NCBI RefSeq assembly: GCF_014698115.1
Contig: NZ_JACJSJ010000035.1
Coordinates: forward strand, 1-64,000
Direction: 5' to 3'
DNA from: Nostoc sp. FACHB-973
GTDB lineage: Bacteria > Cyanobacteriota > Cyanobacteriia > Cyanobacteriales > Nostocaceae
DNA length: 64,000 nucleotides
Below the pieces are notes generated by a model. It was given only the letters and a program-made list of their open reading frames with translations, had not been told where the DNA came from and did no database searches. Made by a program: the position numbers and the translations under genes. Of this stretch, positions 9,960 to 19,102 are shown piece by piece; position 1 is the first letter of the stretch, and each line of letters opens with the position of its first letter.

Positions 9960-11066
9960 TCATTTAACAGCGCGACTGAAAGCAATATGGGGTTTTGCAC
10001 TGCTCATTTTGGGCATTAACCAAGCTAGACCTTCACTAGTACCGATCCACAATTTATCGCCGATGTCAGGTGCAAGGGCAAGAATCCGACTAGAAGGAAG
10101 TCCAGCAACTTCAGCGTCTAACACAGCTCCGGTATTTGGATTTAATCGTAACAAACCATTGTTAGTACCGACCCAGACACTACCATCTTTAGCAAAACGT
10201 ACTGCTGTGACGTTACGCCCACGCAACCGCGTTACAGACCGCAACACTGCCCCAGTTTTTGGGTTAATCACTAGCAAATTATTCGGCATTCCTGCCCAAA
10301 TCAAGCCTTCTGGACTGATAGCTAAGGCTTGGACGGTGGTTCCCGGTAAATCTGCGATTCGCTTCATAATCCCAGCACTGGCAGTATTAACCCGCACCAC
10401 TCCATCAAGAGTGCCAACCCACAGTTGACCTTCAGCATCCAAAGTCAAGGTATTAGCACTGACACCAGGCAGATTTTTTAATGTTGTCATAATCAAGCCT
10501 TGGTCGGGACTAATTAGGGCTAAACCACTGTCAGTTCCAGCCCACAAATAGCCCCGTTTGTCAACTAACAGTGACAACACCCGTCTAGAAGGCAAAAATA
10601 AATTCTGCGCGGTAATTTCGCTCGTGCGGGGATCTACTCGCATCAGTCCGCCATAACTTCCCACCCACAAGCGTCCTACTTTGTCTTGGGCTAAAGCACC
10701 AATGGCAACATTCGGTAAGCTCACACGAGAAACAATCTTGCCAGTTTTCGGGTCAATCCGCGATAGTCCCCGCCAAGAACCTACCCAAAGATTACCCGTA
10801 ACATCTGCCAGTAAGTTGCCCACACGATAATCGGTTTCTGGCGAATTTTCTTGCACTCCCCGTTCATCGGGTAAAGGATCTACTCGCGGAGGCGGTGGTG
10901 AAGACGGGTAAGCAGGAGCTAAATCAGATGAATTAATGTCAGGGGTTTTTTGTGCCCATCCCATACTCGGTAGAGTTATTAACCCCAGCAAGACAGAAGA
11001 AATCAATAAACTAGTACGCTTGCAAAACAATACCACGATCGCATTTCCTTTGAAGACACTACCCAT
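9960..11066 (-). CDS. Exported beta-propeller (Reg_prop-like) protein
   Basis: 368 residues with an N-terminal hydrophobic segment (about 17-38, ending WAQK) that looks like a Sec signal. A proline-rich stretch follows. The body holds about seven repeats of the type LWVGTxxGLxRxNPxTG (for example LWVGSWRGLSRIDPKTG, VWVGTNNGLLRLNPNTG), which resemble the two-component-regulator propeller blades that sense ligands outside the membrane. No kinase or other output domain is attached, so it is a stand-alone periplasmic or surface propeller. Function unknown; ligand binding is an inference from the fold. Confidence 0.7.
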   Translation of the reverse strand: MGSVFKGNAIVVLFCKRTSLLISSVLLGLITLPSMGWAQKTPDINSSDLAPAYPSSPPPPRVDPLPDERGVQENSPETDYRVGNLLADVTGNLWVGSWRGLSRIDPKTGKIVSRVSLPNVAIGALAQDKVGRLWVGSYGGLMRVDPRTSEITAQNLFLPSRRVLSLLVDKRGYLWAGTDSGLALISPDQGLIMTTLKNLPGVSANTLTLDAEGQLWVGTLDGVVRVNTASAGIMKRIADLPGTTVQALAISPEGLIWAGMPNNLLVINPKTGAVLRSVTRLRGRNVTAVRFAKDGSVWVGTNNGLLRLNPNTGAVLDAEVAGLPSSRILALAPDIGDKLWIGTSEGLAWLMPKMSSAKPHIAFSRAVK

Positions 11067-11194
11067 AGCCGTTACCTAAACTGGCTTTTGGTTAACTTCA
11101 GTGTTCCCCTAGCTTCGATTTTTTAAACATTGGGGTTGGAGACTGGGGATTGGGTACTGACTAAGAAAGTATTCCTAAATATTTATTTTCTAGT

Positions 11195-11276
11195 CCCTAG
11201 TCCCCAGTCCCTAGCCCCCAGTCCCCAGTTCCTAGCCCCCAGTCCCCAGTCCCCAGTCCCCAGTCCCCAGTCCCCA
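11195..11276. repeat. STRR tract upstream of the rbc operon
   Basis: Repeated CAGTCCC and TAGTCCC/CAGTCCC heptamers, about eleven units. It lies between the divergent propeller gene and rbcL, upstream of the putative rbcL promoter. Confidence 0.85.
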
Positions 11277-11396
11277 CACCATTGATGACATTTTGTAAAT
11301 CTTTCTTAACAAAAAGTTTAAATCTTTATGTAATAACAAATTTAAATAAATAAGTTAAAAACTTTCAAAGAATAACTTATCGAATTCTTGATATAT

Positions 11397-11440
11397 TGTG
11401 AAACAAGCTACAAATTACGTGGTGTGCAATTTTTTATCTT
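11397..11440 (+). promoter_or_regulatory. Putative NtcA-type site and -10 box for the rbc operon
   Basis: TGTGAAACAAGCTACA at 11397-11412 fits the TGT-N10-ACA form reported for NtcA (BifA) sites, including one upstream of rbcL in Anabaena. A TATCTT hexamer at 11435-11440 begins 22 nt after the site, the spacing typical of NtcA-dependent promoters. This would place the transcript start some 470 nt before rbcL. Seen in sequence; binding and its sign are inferred. Confidence 0.45.
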
Positions 11441-11921
11441 TCACTTACCACTCTGCTAAATCTCTGTCAAGTAAATTCTTTTCTAGTATCTTTTCCAACT
11501 AAAGGGAAGATAAAAGGAGTGTAGAGGTGGGAATGTGTGCCAGCCAGCCCAATCCCCTGAATACCCCAGTTTGTGGGGGAATTATCTAAATGCTGACCGC
11601 AAAATGCGGGAGTTTTGGTGAAATTGAGAAGGTTTAGTCGAGTGCGAGAAACAGATAAAAAAGAATTTTGATGTATAGGAAGAGGAAACAGTAGAAGCGC
11701 TAGGTCGTGTGCCCCTAGAAGGGGAGAACACTGGTGAGGAGGGTTACCACCGCTACCAAAGTGTCCGCCGCAAAAAAGCTGCTAACCTCTGCCAAAGGCA
11801 ACCCCTAACAAAAATTTTTCCCGATCTTCTCCCCGCTCAAGGGGGAAAGAGCGGGGTGTGGGAAAGTTGCACAGTACGTGATTTGATAAGTAAAAAGAGT
11901 GACTTCTGGGAAGGATAAAAT
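11441..11921 (+). promoter_or_regulatory. Long rbcL leader with hairpins
   Basis: About 480 bp between the putative promoter and rbcL. It contains a hairpin CCCCT/AGGGG at 11712-11724 and a stronger one, CCCCGCTC/GAGCGGGG, at 11831-11856. The sequence GGAAGGA about 7 nt before the rbcL ATG is the ribosome binding site. A 69-codon frame at 11709-11918 crosses both hairpins and is probably not translated. Long rbcL leaders are known in heterocystous cyanobacteria. Confidence 0.5.
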
Positions 11922-13352
11922 ATGTCTTACGCTCAAACGAAGACTCAGAGCAAATCTGGGTATCAAGCCGGGGTTAAGGATTACAGACTAACTTATTACA
12001 CCCCCGATTACACACCTAAAGATACAGATCTTCTAGCAGCATTCCGTGTTACGCCTCAGCCCGGAGTTCCTCCCGAAGAAGCAGGTGCGGCTGTAGCGGC
12101 TGAGTCTTCCACTGGTACCTGGACAACCGTGTGGACGGACTTGCTCACCGACCTCGATCGCTACAAAGGTCGTTGCTATGACATCGAACCAGTTCCCGGC
12201 GAAGACAACCAGTTTATTTGCTATGTTGCCTATCCCTTGGATCTGTTTGAAGAAGGTTCTGTAACCAACGTATTGACCTCCATTGTAGGTAACGTATTTG
12301 GTTTTAAAGCCTTGCGGGCACTGCGTTTGGAAGACATCCGCTTTCCAGTAGCTTACATCAAGACCTTCCAAGGACCTCCTCACGGTATCCAAGTTGAGCG
12401 TGACAAATTAAACAAATACGGTCGTCCTTTGTTGGGTTGTACCATCAAACCCAAATTGGGTCTTTCCGCTAAGAACTACGGACGCGCTGTATACGAGTGC
12501 TTACGCGGTGGTTTGGACTTCACCAAAGACGACGAAAACATCAACTCAGCACCATTCCAAAGATGGCGCGATCGCTTCTTGTTCGTATCTGAAGCTATTG
12601 CCAAAGCTCAAGCAGAAACCGGTGAAATCAAAGGTCACTACCTCAACGTCACCGCCCCCACTTGTGAACAAATGTTGCAACGGGCTGAGTACGCTAAAGA
12701 ACTCAAACAGCCCATCATCATGCACGACTACCTGACAGCAGGTTTCACCGCTAACACCACATTGGCTCGTTGGTGCCGTGACAACGGTATTCTCTTGCAC
12801 ATCCACCGCGCTATGCACGCTGTTATCGACCGTCAAAAGAACCACGGTATTCACTTCCGTGTATTAGCCAAAGCCCTACGTTTGTCTGGTGGTGACCACA
12901 TCCACACCGGCACCGTAGTTGGTAAGTTGGAAGGTGAGCGCGGTATCACAATGGGCTTCGTTGACCTATTGCGTGAAAACTACGTTGAGCAAGACAAGTC
13001 TCGTGGTATTTACTTTACCCAAGACTGGGCTTCTCTACCTGGTGTTATGGCAGTTGCTTCTGGTGGTATTCACATCTGGCACATGCCTGCACTCGTAGAA
13101 ATCTTTGGTGATGACTCCGTACTGCAATTCGGTGGTGGTACTCTCGGTCACCCCTGGGGTAACGCTCCTGGCGCTACCGCTAACCGTGTTGCTTTAGAAG
13201 CAGTTGTCCAAGCTCGTAACGAAGGTCGCAACTTGGCTCGTGAAGGTAACGACATTATCCGCGAGGCCGCTAAGTGGTCTCCTGAATTAGCCGTTGCTTG
13301 CGAACTCTGGAAAGAAATCAAGTTTGAGTTTGAAGCTATGGATACCGTCTGA
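11922..13352 (+). CDS. rbcL: Ribulose bisphosphate carboxylase large subunit (form IB)
   Basis: 476 residues, the normal length for cyanobacterial RbcL. It fixes CO2 onto ribulose-1,5-bisphosphate inside carboxysomes as part of an L8S8 complex. Active-site segments are intact: [11 protein letters not shown] (loop with catalytic Lys), [11 protein letters not shown] with the carbamylated Lys and its Asp/Glu metal ligands, the His of HIHRAMHAV, and the loop-6 segment [11 protein letters not shown]. Codon use is strongly biased towards preferred codons, as expected for a highly expressed gene. First gene of the rbcL-rbcX-rbcS operon. Confidence 0.99.
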   Translation: MSYAQTKTQSKSGYQAGVKDYRLTYYTPDYTPKDTDLLAAFRVTPQPGVPPEEAGAAVAAESSTGTWTTVWTDLLTDLDRYKGRCYDIEPVPGEDNQFICYVAYPLDLFEEGSVTNVLTSIVGNVFGFKALRALRLEDIRFPVAYIKTFQGPPHGIQVERDKLNKYGRPLLGCTIKPKLGLSAKNYGRAVYECLRGGLDFTKDDENINSAPFQRWRDRFLFVSEAIAKAQAETGEIKGHYLNVTAPTCEQMLQRAEYAKELKQPIIMHDYLTAGFTANTTLARWCRDNGILLHIHRAMHAVIDRQKNHGIHFRVLAKALRLSGGDHIHTGTVVGKLEGERGITMGFVDLLRENYVEQDKSRGIYFTQDWASLPGVMAVASGGIHIWHMPALVEIFGDDSVLQFGGGTLGHPWGNAPGATANRVALEAVVQARNEGRNLAREGNDIIREAAKWSPELAVACELWKEIKFEFEAMDTV

Positions 13353-13375
13353 TCCAAAGTTAAGAGTTAGAAGTA

Positions 13376-13480
13376 GAGACGCGATTAATCGTGTCTGTAC
13401 AGTAAAGACGCGATTAATCGCGTCTGTACAAGAGTTAAGAGTTACATTAACTCATAACTCATAACTCATAACTCATAACT
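13376..13480. repeat. Palindromic and heptamer repeats in the rbcL-rbcX spacer
   Basis: Two copies of a palindrome GACGCGATTAATCG[C/T]GTC (13378-13395, 13407-13424), each followed by TGTAC, then CTCATAA heptamers at about 13449-13480. A further copy of the palindrome is at 54497-54514. Inside an operon these hairpins could tune the ratio of rbcL to downstream message. Confidence 0.8.
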
Positions 13481-13500
13481 GTTAAGGGCTGGGGTCAAGC

Positions 13501-13899
13501 ATGAATCTCAAGCAAATTGCGAAGGACACAGCCAAGACTCTCCAAAGTTACCTGACATATCAGGCGCTAAGGACAGTACTGGCACAGCTGGGCGAAACTA
13601 ATCCTCCGTTAGCACTTTGGCTGCATAACTTTTCTGCCGATAAAGTTCAAGATGGAGAAACTTACATCAAACAACTGTTCCGAGAAAAGCCAGATTTGGC
13701 ATTGCGGATTATGACTGTTAGAGAACATATTGCCGAGGAAGTCACCGATTTCTTACCGGAAATGGTTCGTACTGGCATTCAGCAAGCCAACATGGAACAG
13801 CGTCGCCAGCATCTAGAACGCATCACACAAATAGATACATCAAACCCCAGTCTGTATCCAGAACAGCAAACAAGCTCAGACCCAAGTAATGAACAGTGA
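13501..13899 (+). CDS. rbcX: RuBisCO chaperone RbcX
   Basis: 132-residue homodimeric assembly chaperone that clamps the C-terminal tail of newly folded RbcL. It shows the expected all-helical start (MNLKQIAKDTAKTLQSYLTYQALRTVLAQL) with the YxxYQ-type groove residues and the conserved NPPLALWLHNFS turn. The C-terminal tail (about 110-132) is polar and disordered-looking, as in other RbcX proteins. Its place between rbcL and rbcS is the standard Nostocales order. Confidence 0.96.
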   Translation: MNLKQIAKDTAKTLQSYLTYQALRTVLAQLGETNPPLALWLHNFSADKVQDGETYIKQLFREKPDLALRIMTVREHIAEEVTDFLPEMVRTGIQQANMEQRRQHLERITQIDTSNPSLYPEQQTSSDPSNEQ

Positions 13900-13964
13900 A
13901 AAGTCAGCAGTGATAACTGTTGACTGATAACTGAAGTCAACCGCAATCCTTTAACACTAAAGCT

Positions 13965-14294
13965 ATGCAAACTCTACCAAAAGAGCGTCGTTACGAAACC
14001 CTTTCTTATCTGCCTCCCCTCTCTGATGCTCAAATTGCCAAGCAGATCCAGTACATTTTGAATCAAGGTTACATTCCAGCGGTTGAATTCAACGAAACCT
14101 CTGAGCCAACAGAATTATACTGGACACTGTGGAAGCTACCTTTGTTCGGCGCTAAATCTACCCAAGAAGTGTTGAGCGAAATTCAATCTTGTCGTTCTCA
14201 ATATTCCAGCCACTACATCCGCGTTGTAGGTTTTGACAACATCAAGCAGTGCCAAATTCTCAGCTTTATCGTTCACAAACCCAGCAGATACTAA
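13965..14294 (+). CDS. rbcS: Ribulose bisphosphate carboxylase small subunit
   Basis: 109-residue small subunit. It begins [21 protein letters not shown] and contains the conserved [14 protein letters not shown] segment and the [14 protein letters not shown] strand. It caps the L8 core of Rubisco and contacts carboxysome scaffold proteins. Last gene of the rbc operon; a strong intrinsic terminator follows within 55 bp. Confidence 0.98.
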   Translation: MQTLPKERRYETLSYLPPLSDAQIAKQIQYILNQGYIPAVEFNETSEPTELYWTLWKLPLFGAKSTQEVLSEIQSCRSQYSSHYIRVVGFDNIKQCQILSFIVHKPSRY

Positions 14295-14344
14295 AAATTA
14301 AAAGGTAAAAGCTAAAGTCTAGTACCTTTGAAGTTGATTTATTA

Positions 14345-14379
14345 AGAGAGGTAAAATTAATTGCCTCTCTTTTTTTTTT
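14345..14379 (+). terminator. Intrinsic terminator of the rbc operon
   Basis: Stem AGAGAGG (14345-14351) pairs with CCTCTCT (14364-14370) across a 12-nt AT-rich loop, followed by nine further T residues. Confidence 0.85.
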
Positions 14380-14418
14380 GTATGTTGTAAAGCTTTAAAT
14401 TACAGAAGTATTTATTCA

Positions 14419-15045
14419 ATGAATTCATTACAGCTACGTGAAGTCAGAATTTGTTTTGTTGGTGACTCTTTTGTTAACGGTACTGGTGACCCTGAATGTC
14501 TGGGTTGGACGGGGAGAGTATGTGCTAACGCTAATAAAAAGGGTTATGACATCACTTACTATAATTTAGGAATTAGGCGTGATACGAGTAGCGATATAGC
14601 AAAACGTTGGTTAGAAGAAGTATCACTTCGTTTGCCAAAAGAATATGATGGCAGAGTTGTGTTTTCTTTTGGATTAAATGACACAAGAGTAGAAAATGGT
14701 AAAACTCGTGTAGACTTAGCAGATTCCCTCAAAAATGCCCAGGAAATTTTAAGTAAAGCTCAACAGTTATATCCTGTTTTAATGATTGGGCCAGCACCCT
14801 ATGCAGAACAAGAAGACCTTGAAAGAAGACAAAGGAACACTGATTTAACTCAACATTTAGCTTTAATTTGCCAAGATTTAAATGTGCCTTATTTAGATGT
14901 GTTTCCAATTCTGGAAAAATCAAATATTTGGATAGATGAGGCAAGAGCTAATGATGGCGCTCATCCTAGAGCAGGAGGTTATGCAGAATTCGCCAAAATT
15001 GTGGAAAAGTGGGATGCTTGGTTAAATTGGTTTCCTCTAATTTAA
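14419..15045 (+). CDS. SGNH/GDSL hydrolase family protein
   Basis: 208 residues with the SGNH blocks in order: ICFVGDSFVNGTG near residue 12 (block I, nucleophile Ser), FSFGLNDTR (block III, Asn), and DGAHPRAGGY near the C-terminus (block V, Asp and His). Such enzymes are esterases, lipases or deacetylases of sugars and lipids. No signal peptide is seen, so it is likely cytoplasmic. It lies 40 bp after the rbc terminator and is transcribed the same way; no functional link to Rubisco is evident. Confidence 0.85.
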   Translation: MNSLQLREVRICFVGDSFVNGTGDPECLGWTGRVCANANKKGYDITYYNLGIRRDTSSDIAKRWLEEVSLRLPKEYDGRVVFSFGLNDTRVENGKTRVDLADSLKNAQEILSKAQQLYPVLMIGPAPYAEQEDLERRQRNTDLTQHLALICQDLNVPYLDVFPILEKSNIWIDEARANDGAHPRAGGYAEFAKIVEKWDAWLNWFPLI

Positions 15046-15195
15046 TTGATAATTCAAAATTACAGTTATTTTCAGGTAAATAGACCACGCGTAGGGGCAC
15101 TATGGGCAAGTGCAACAGTTAGCAGTAAAGTCTCATTTATAAATCAAAGAATTGTTTATACTAGATCCAGCAATACTCCTTTGAGGAATCTGCTA

Positions 15196-15888
15196 ATGAC
15201 AGCATCGCTAAAACAAAACTTCGATAAAGGTGCAAAAATTCCACCATTAGAAAGTGGTGATAGACTCACCCGCCACGAATTTGAACGCCGCTATCACGCC
15301 ATGCTGGATACTAAAAAAGCAGAACTGATTGAAGGAGTCGTCTACGTGGCATCACCCTTGCGTTTTCAACGTCATGCAGAACCTCATAGTTTATTAATAG
15401 TTGTTTTCGGCACTTATAGGATAATGACTCCAGGTGTCAGAATCGGTGATAACGCGACAGTGCGTCTGGATTTAGATAATGAACCACAGCCTGATGTTGT
15501 ATTGTTGATTGATGAAACTTTGGGTGGACAAGCACGTATTAGTGATGATGATTATATTGAAGGTGCGCCAGAATTAATCGCCGAAGTAGCAGCCAGCAGC
15601 GCTGCTAATGATTTACATGATAAGAAAAAAGTTTACCGTCGCAACGGTGTCAAAGAATATATTGTCTGGCGAATATTAGAAAATCAAGTAGATTGGTTCT
15701 GCCTAGAAAATGGTGAATACATATCACTAGAACCAGATATAAATAATGTGATTAAAAGTCGTATTTTTCCTGGCTTATGGTTGGATATACAGACGTTATG
15801 TACAGGGGAAATGACAAAAGTATTAACGGTGTTGCAACAAGGATTGAGTAGTACAGAACATGCACAGTTTGTGCAAAGTTTAGCATAG
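15196..15888 (+). CDS. Uma2 family endonuclease-like protein (DUF820)
   Basis: 230 residues from the ATG at 15196, which has GAGGA 8 nt upstream; the frame opens 50 codons earlier at TTG but that part looks like non-coding repeat sequence. The protein has the PD-(D/E)xK-type core of the Uma2 family: EPQPDVVLLID and ELIAEVAASS, followed by KKKVYRRNGVKEYIVWRI. Such genes are greatly expanded in filamentous cyanobacteria; their biological role is unclear, although the fold is that of restriction endonucleases. A stand-alone gene. Confidence 0.85.
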   Translation: MTASLKQNFDKGAKIPPLESGDRLTRHEFERRYHAMLDTKKAELIEGVVYVASPLRFQRHAEPHSLLIVVFGTYRIMTPGVRIGDNATVRLDLDNEPQPDVVLLIDETLGGQARISDDDYIEGAPELIAEVAASSAANDLHDKKKVYRRNGVKEYIVWRILENQVDWFCLENGEYISLEPDINNVIKSRIFPGLWLDIQTLCTGEMTKVLTVLQQGLSSTEHAQFVQSLA

Positions 15889-15890
15889 AA

Positions 15891-15993
15891 GCTACAGAGA
15901 CAAAACCTACCTCCGTGGGTTTTAAATTATATTCAGAATCAGCCTTGGGGAATAGAATTCGCGGCTACAGAGATAAAACCTACCTCTATGTTT
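15891..15993. repeat. Direct repeat pair upstream of rca
   Basis: Two copies, 73 bp apart, of GCTACAGAGA[C/T]AAAACCTACC (15891 and 15964). In the first copy the continuation ACCTCCGTGGGT can form a small hairpin. This looks like a dispersed intergenic repeat. Confidence 0.65.
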
Positions 15994-16104
15994 CAAATTG
16001 TGTTAAAAAACCGATCGCCATCAAGAATCGGCGAAAAGCGATCGCTATCCCCAAAAGAACTTAACATTAACTTTAGAAGTACTAACTATTTATAAGATAC
16101 GTTC

Positions 16105-17373
16105 ATGGCTTACTACATTGCTCCGCGATTTTTGGACAAACTTGCTGTCCACATCACCAAAAACTTCTTGAAGCTTCCTGGCGTGCGAGTACCCATAATT
16201 TTGGGTATTCATGGACGTAAAGGTGAAGGTAAGTCTTTTCAATGCGAGTTAGTCTTCGAGAAAATGGGTATTGAAGTGACTCACATCTCTGGCGGCGAAT
16301 TGGAAAGCCCAGATGCAGGAGATCCAGCACGGTTGATTCGGCTGCGCTATCGGGAAACAGCGGAACTGATCAAAGTACGCGGTAAAATGTGCGTGCTGAT
16401 GATTAACGATTTGGATGCGGGTGCTGGACGCTTCGATGAAGGCACTCAGTATACTGTAAACACTCAGTTGGTAAATGCCACACTGATGAATATTGCCGAT
16501 AATCCCACAGATGTGCAGTTGCCGGGAAGCTATGACTCTACACCTTTGCATCGCGTACCGATTATTGTCACAGGTAATGATTTTTCCACCCTCTATGCAC
16601 CGTTAATTCGGGATGGACGGATGGATAAATTTTATTGGGAACCAGACCGAGACGACAAAGTGGGAATTGTCAAGGGGATTTTTGAACCAGATGGACTGTC
16701 CCAGCGGGAAATTGAACAGCTAGTTGATACTTTCGCCAACCAATCCATTGACTTTTTTAGTGCGTTGCGATCGCGCATTTATGACGAACAAATCCGCAAC
16801 TTCATTCATCATATAGGTTTTGAGCATATATCGTTGCGTGTGGTTAACAGCACTGAAGGACCACCAGAATTTAAAAAGCCGAATTTCAGTCTGTCTCACT
16901 TAATCGAGTCTGGTAACTTGATGGTTGGTGAACAAAAACGAGTGGAAAGTTCCCATTTGGTGGATGAGTACAACCGACTGAACCGAGGTAGAAATTATCA
17001 ACCACAACCAGCACCACCTGCTGCCGTAACGCCAACTAGTCAACCGTCAACCAATGGCGCAACCACTAATGGCTTCCCGAAAAAAGAAGTATTTAGTCCA
17101 CATTTGACTCTAGAGACACAAGAACAGATTCGGCAAATCTTGTCTCAAGGTTACAAAATTAGCATTGAACACGTGGATGAGCGTCGCTTCCGTACAGGTT
17201 CTTGGCAAAGTTGTGTTAATAGTCACATCGATGCTGAGTCGGATGCAATATCAAATTTGGAATCATCTCTAGCACAATATAGCGGTGAATATATACGCCT
17301 AGTAGCGATCGATCCAAAAGCCAAGCGGCGAGTTTTGGAGACAATTATTCAGCGACCGAATGGTAAAAATTGA
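16105..17373 (+). CDS. rca: Rubisco activase with RbcS-like C-terminal domain
   Basis: 422-residue AAA+ protein. The ATPase part (about 1-290) has Walker A in GRKGEGKS (35-42) and Walker B in CVLMINDLDAG. A proline/threonine-rich linker (about 297-330) leads to a RbcS-like (SSUL) domain from about 335, beginning TLETQEQIRQILSQGYKISI and ending IRLVAIDPKAKRRVLETI. It remodels inhibited Rubisco by releasing sugar phosphates, and the SSUL part is known in cyanobacteria to help recruit the activase to Rubisco in carboxysomes. It is 1.8 kb downstream of rbcS, separated by two unrelated genes, so it has its own promoter. Confidence 0.95.
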   Translation: MAYYIAPRFLDKLAVHITKNFLKLPGVRVPIILGIHGRKGEGKSFQCELVFEKMGIEVTHISGGELESPDAGDPARLIRLRYRETAELIKVRGKMCVLMINDLDAGAGRFDEGTQYTVNTQLVNATLMNIADNPTDVQLPGSYDSTPLHRVPIIVTGNDFSTLYAPLIRDGRMDKFYWEPDRDDKVGIVKGIFEPDGLSQREIEQLVDTFANQSIDFFSALRSRIYDEQIRNFIHHIGFEHISLRVVNSTEGPPEFKKPNFSLSHLIESGNLMVGEQKRVESSHLVDEYNRLNRGRNYQPQPAPPAAVTPTSQPSTNGATTNGFPKKEVFSPHLTLETQEQIRQILSQGYKISIEHVDERRFRTGSWQSCVNSHIDAESDAISNLESSLAQYSGEYIRLVAIDPKAKRRVLETIIQRPNGKN

Positions 17374-17389
17374 ATCTTGCTGTTTAAGG

Positions 17390-17547
17390 TAACGTGAGTT
17401 CGACGGGTCACATGGTGTCTGTCTAGTTAGTTAAATCAAAAGACCTCTCCCCGCTTTTGCTACGCAAAATCTGTCCCTCTCCGAGTCGGAGAGGGACAGA
17501 TTTGAACTTTAGTTCAAAGCAGGGAGAGGTTTGTCGAACTCACGTTA
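17390..17547. mobile_element. MITE-like element, 158 bp, after rca
   Basis: Terminal inverted repeats TAACGTGAGTTCGAC (17390-17404) and GTCGAACTCACGTTA (17533-17547) match perfectly over 15 bp. Inside is a near-perfect 37-nt palindrome at 17467-17503 with a CTCTCC/GGAGAG core. No coding capacity. The hairpin could also act as the rca transcription end. The rest of the 17374-17726 gap is a short AAATCTAA-type repeat (17568-17595) and AT-rich DNA. Confidence 0.75.
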
Positions 17548-17726
17548 ACACAAAGAAATTCTCAATCCAAAATCTAAAATCTAAAATCCAAAATGGTATA
17601 ACCGCACCTCTACGGACGGACACCACTACTGTTGCAAAGATTAAAACGCCTTAACATTTCGTTACACTAAAGACATTGAGAGGAACAAAAACAAACCTCT
17701 CGCAGTTGAAATCAAAGGTGAACGAC

Positions 17727-18851
17727 ATGAATGGCACAATTCGCGTTGGTAATCTCTTCGGAATCCCCTTCTACATCCATCCATCGTGGTTTTTAGTTCT
17801 GGGCTTGGTAACTTGGAGCTATAGCAGTGGACTGGCGGCGCAGTTTCCCCAATTATCTGCGGGATTAGCTTTGGTATTGGGATTGATGACAGCGCTGATG
17901 TTGTTCGCCTCTGTCGTCGCCCATGAATTAGGACACAGTTTTGTTGCTATTCGTCAGGGAATTGATGTCAAATCCATTACCCTGTTTATATTTGGCGGTT
18001 TGGCAAGCTTAGAAAAAGAATCGAAAACTCCAGGTGAAGCTTTTTGGGTGGCGATCGCTGGGCCTTTAGTTAGCTTACTACTCTTTGGAATCGTTACAGC
18101 AATTGGCACTACTACCTCTGTATCAGGGCCGCTAGCTGCGATTCTCGGTGTTTTGGCTGCTGTTAACTTGGCATTAGCGCTGTTCAACCTGATTCCTGGC
18201 TTGCCTTTAGATGGCGGAAATATACTCAAAGCCCTTGTTTGGAAAATTACAGGCAATCCTTATAAAGGTGTAACTTTTGCTAGTCGAGTTGGGCAAATCT
18301 TTGGTTGGGTAGCAATTCTATCAGGTATAGTTCCCCTACTATTATTTGGCAGCTTCGCTAACTTCTGGAACTTGTTAGTTGGCTTCTTCTTGTTGCAAAA
18401 TGCTGGTAATGCGGCTCAATTTGCCAGAGTGCAAGAAAAACTCACAGGTTTGACCGCTGAAGATGCTGTAACTGCCGATAGCCCGATTGTATCAGCTAAC
18501 CTGACTCTGAGAGAGTTTGCTGATGAACGGGTAGTAAGTGGACAAAATTGGCATCGGTTTTTAGTGACTGATGATGATGGACAATTAGTAGGTGCGATCG
18601 CAATTGATAACTTACGAACCATTCCTACAGCACTGTGGTCAGAAACTCAAGTCAAACAAGTAATGCGACCAATTACAGAATCTACCACAGTTCAATCCGA
18701 TCAACCTCTGCTAGAAGTTATGCAGCTATTGGAACAACAAAATGTATCTGTGCTTCCTGTAATTCGTGACAACGGTGTGCTGGTTGGAATCTTAGAAAAA
18801 GCTGCAATTATTCGACTATTGCAAAGTCAAATCCAACCGAACCCTGCATAG
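17727..18851 (+). CDS. Site-2 protease family membrane metallopeptidase with CBS domains (M50)
   Basis: 374 residues. I chose the ATG at 17727, with AGGTGA upstream, over a TTG 17 codons earlier. Several membrane helices fill residues 15-235. The zinc site is VVAHELGHSFVA (about 64-75) with the third ligand in NLIPGLPLDGG. Two CBS modules follow (about 245-365), which in this family sense adenylates or regulate the protease. It resembles the SpoIVFB/Rip group that cleaves membrane-bound regulators within the bilayer. The substrate is unknown; no anti-sigma factor gene is adjacent. Confidence 0.9.
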   Translation: MNGTIRVGNLFGIPFYIHPSWFLVLGLVTWSYSSGLAAQFPQLSAGLALVLGLMTALMLFASVVAHELGHSFVAIRQGIDVKSITLFIFGGLASLEKESKTPGEAFWVAIAGPLVSLLLFGIVTAIGTTTSVSGPLAAILGVLAAVNLALALFNLIPGLPLDGGNILKALVWKITGNPYKGVTFASRVGQIFGWVAILSGIVPLLLFGSFANFWNLLVGFFLLQNAGNAAQFARVQEKLTGLTAEDAVTADSPIVSANLTLREFADERVVSGQNWHRFLVTDDDGQLVGAIAIDNLRTIPTALWSETQVKQVMRPITESTTVQSDQPLLEVMQLLEQQNVSVLPVIRDNGVLVGILEKAAIIRLLQSQIQPNPA

Positions 18852-18885
18852 TTGTTTCAAAAAACAATATTCTCTCTTCAACTTC

Positions 18886-18915
18886 TTCCCTCAGAAATTC
18901 TGAGGGAATTTTTTT
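18886..18915 (+). terminator. Intrinsic terminator after the M50 protease gene
   Basis: Near-perfect hairpin with arms CCCTCAGAA (18888-18896) and TTCTGAGGG (18898-18906), followed by AA and seven T residues, 37 bp past the stop codon. Confidence 0.85.
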
Positions 18916-19102
18916 GTGAATTGCAGAAATTGGTTACGAAATCTTTCCGTTCTTCTACGTTCAAATTTTAAGCTTCAATTCACTGAACAAGGCAAAAGTA
19001 AAAAGTAAAAAGCCAAAATACAGAGAAAAAGAGATAGATTCTAAATTTATTTATGGGGATTATCTTTTTACTTTTAACTTTTTAATCAGCACTTTTACAA
19101 AC

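Noticed and set aside
11709..11918. 69-residue open frame directly before rbcL
   Set aside because: It spans leader hairpins, has repeat-like composition and no recognisable domain; more likely untranslated leader.
15046..15195. N-terminal extension of the Uma2 protein
   Set aside because: It would start at a TTG immediately after the upstream stop, has no ribosome binding site and contains intergenic-repeat-like sequence; the ATG at 15196 fits the family.
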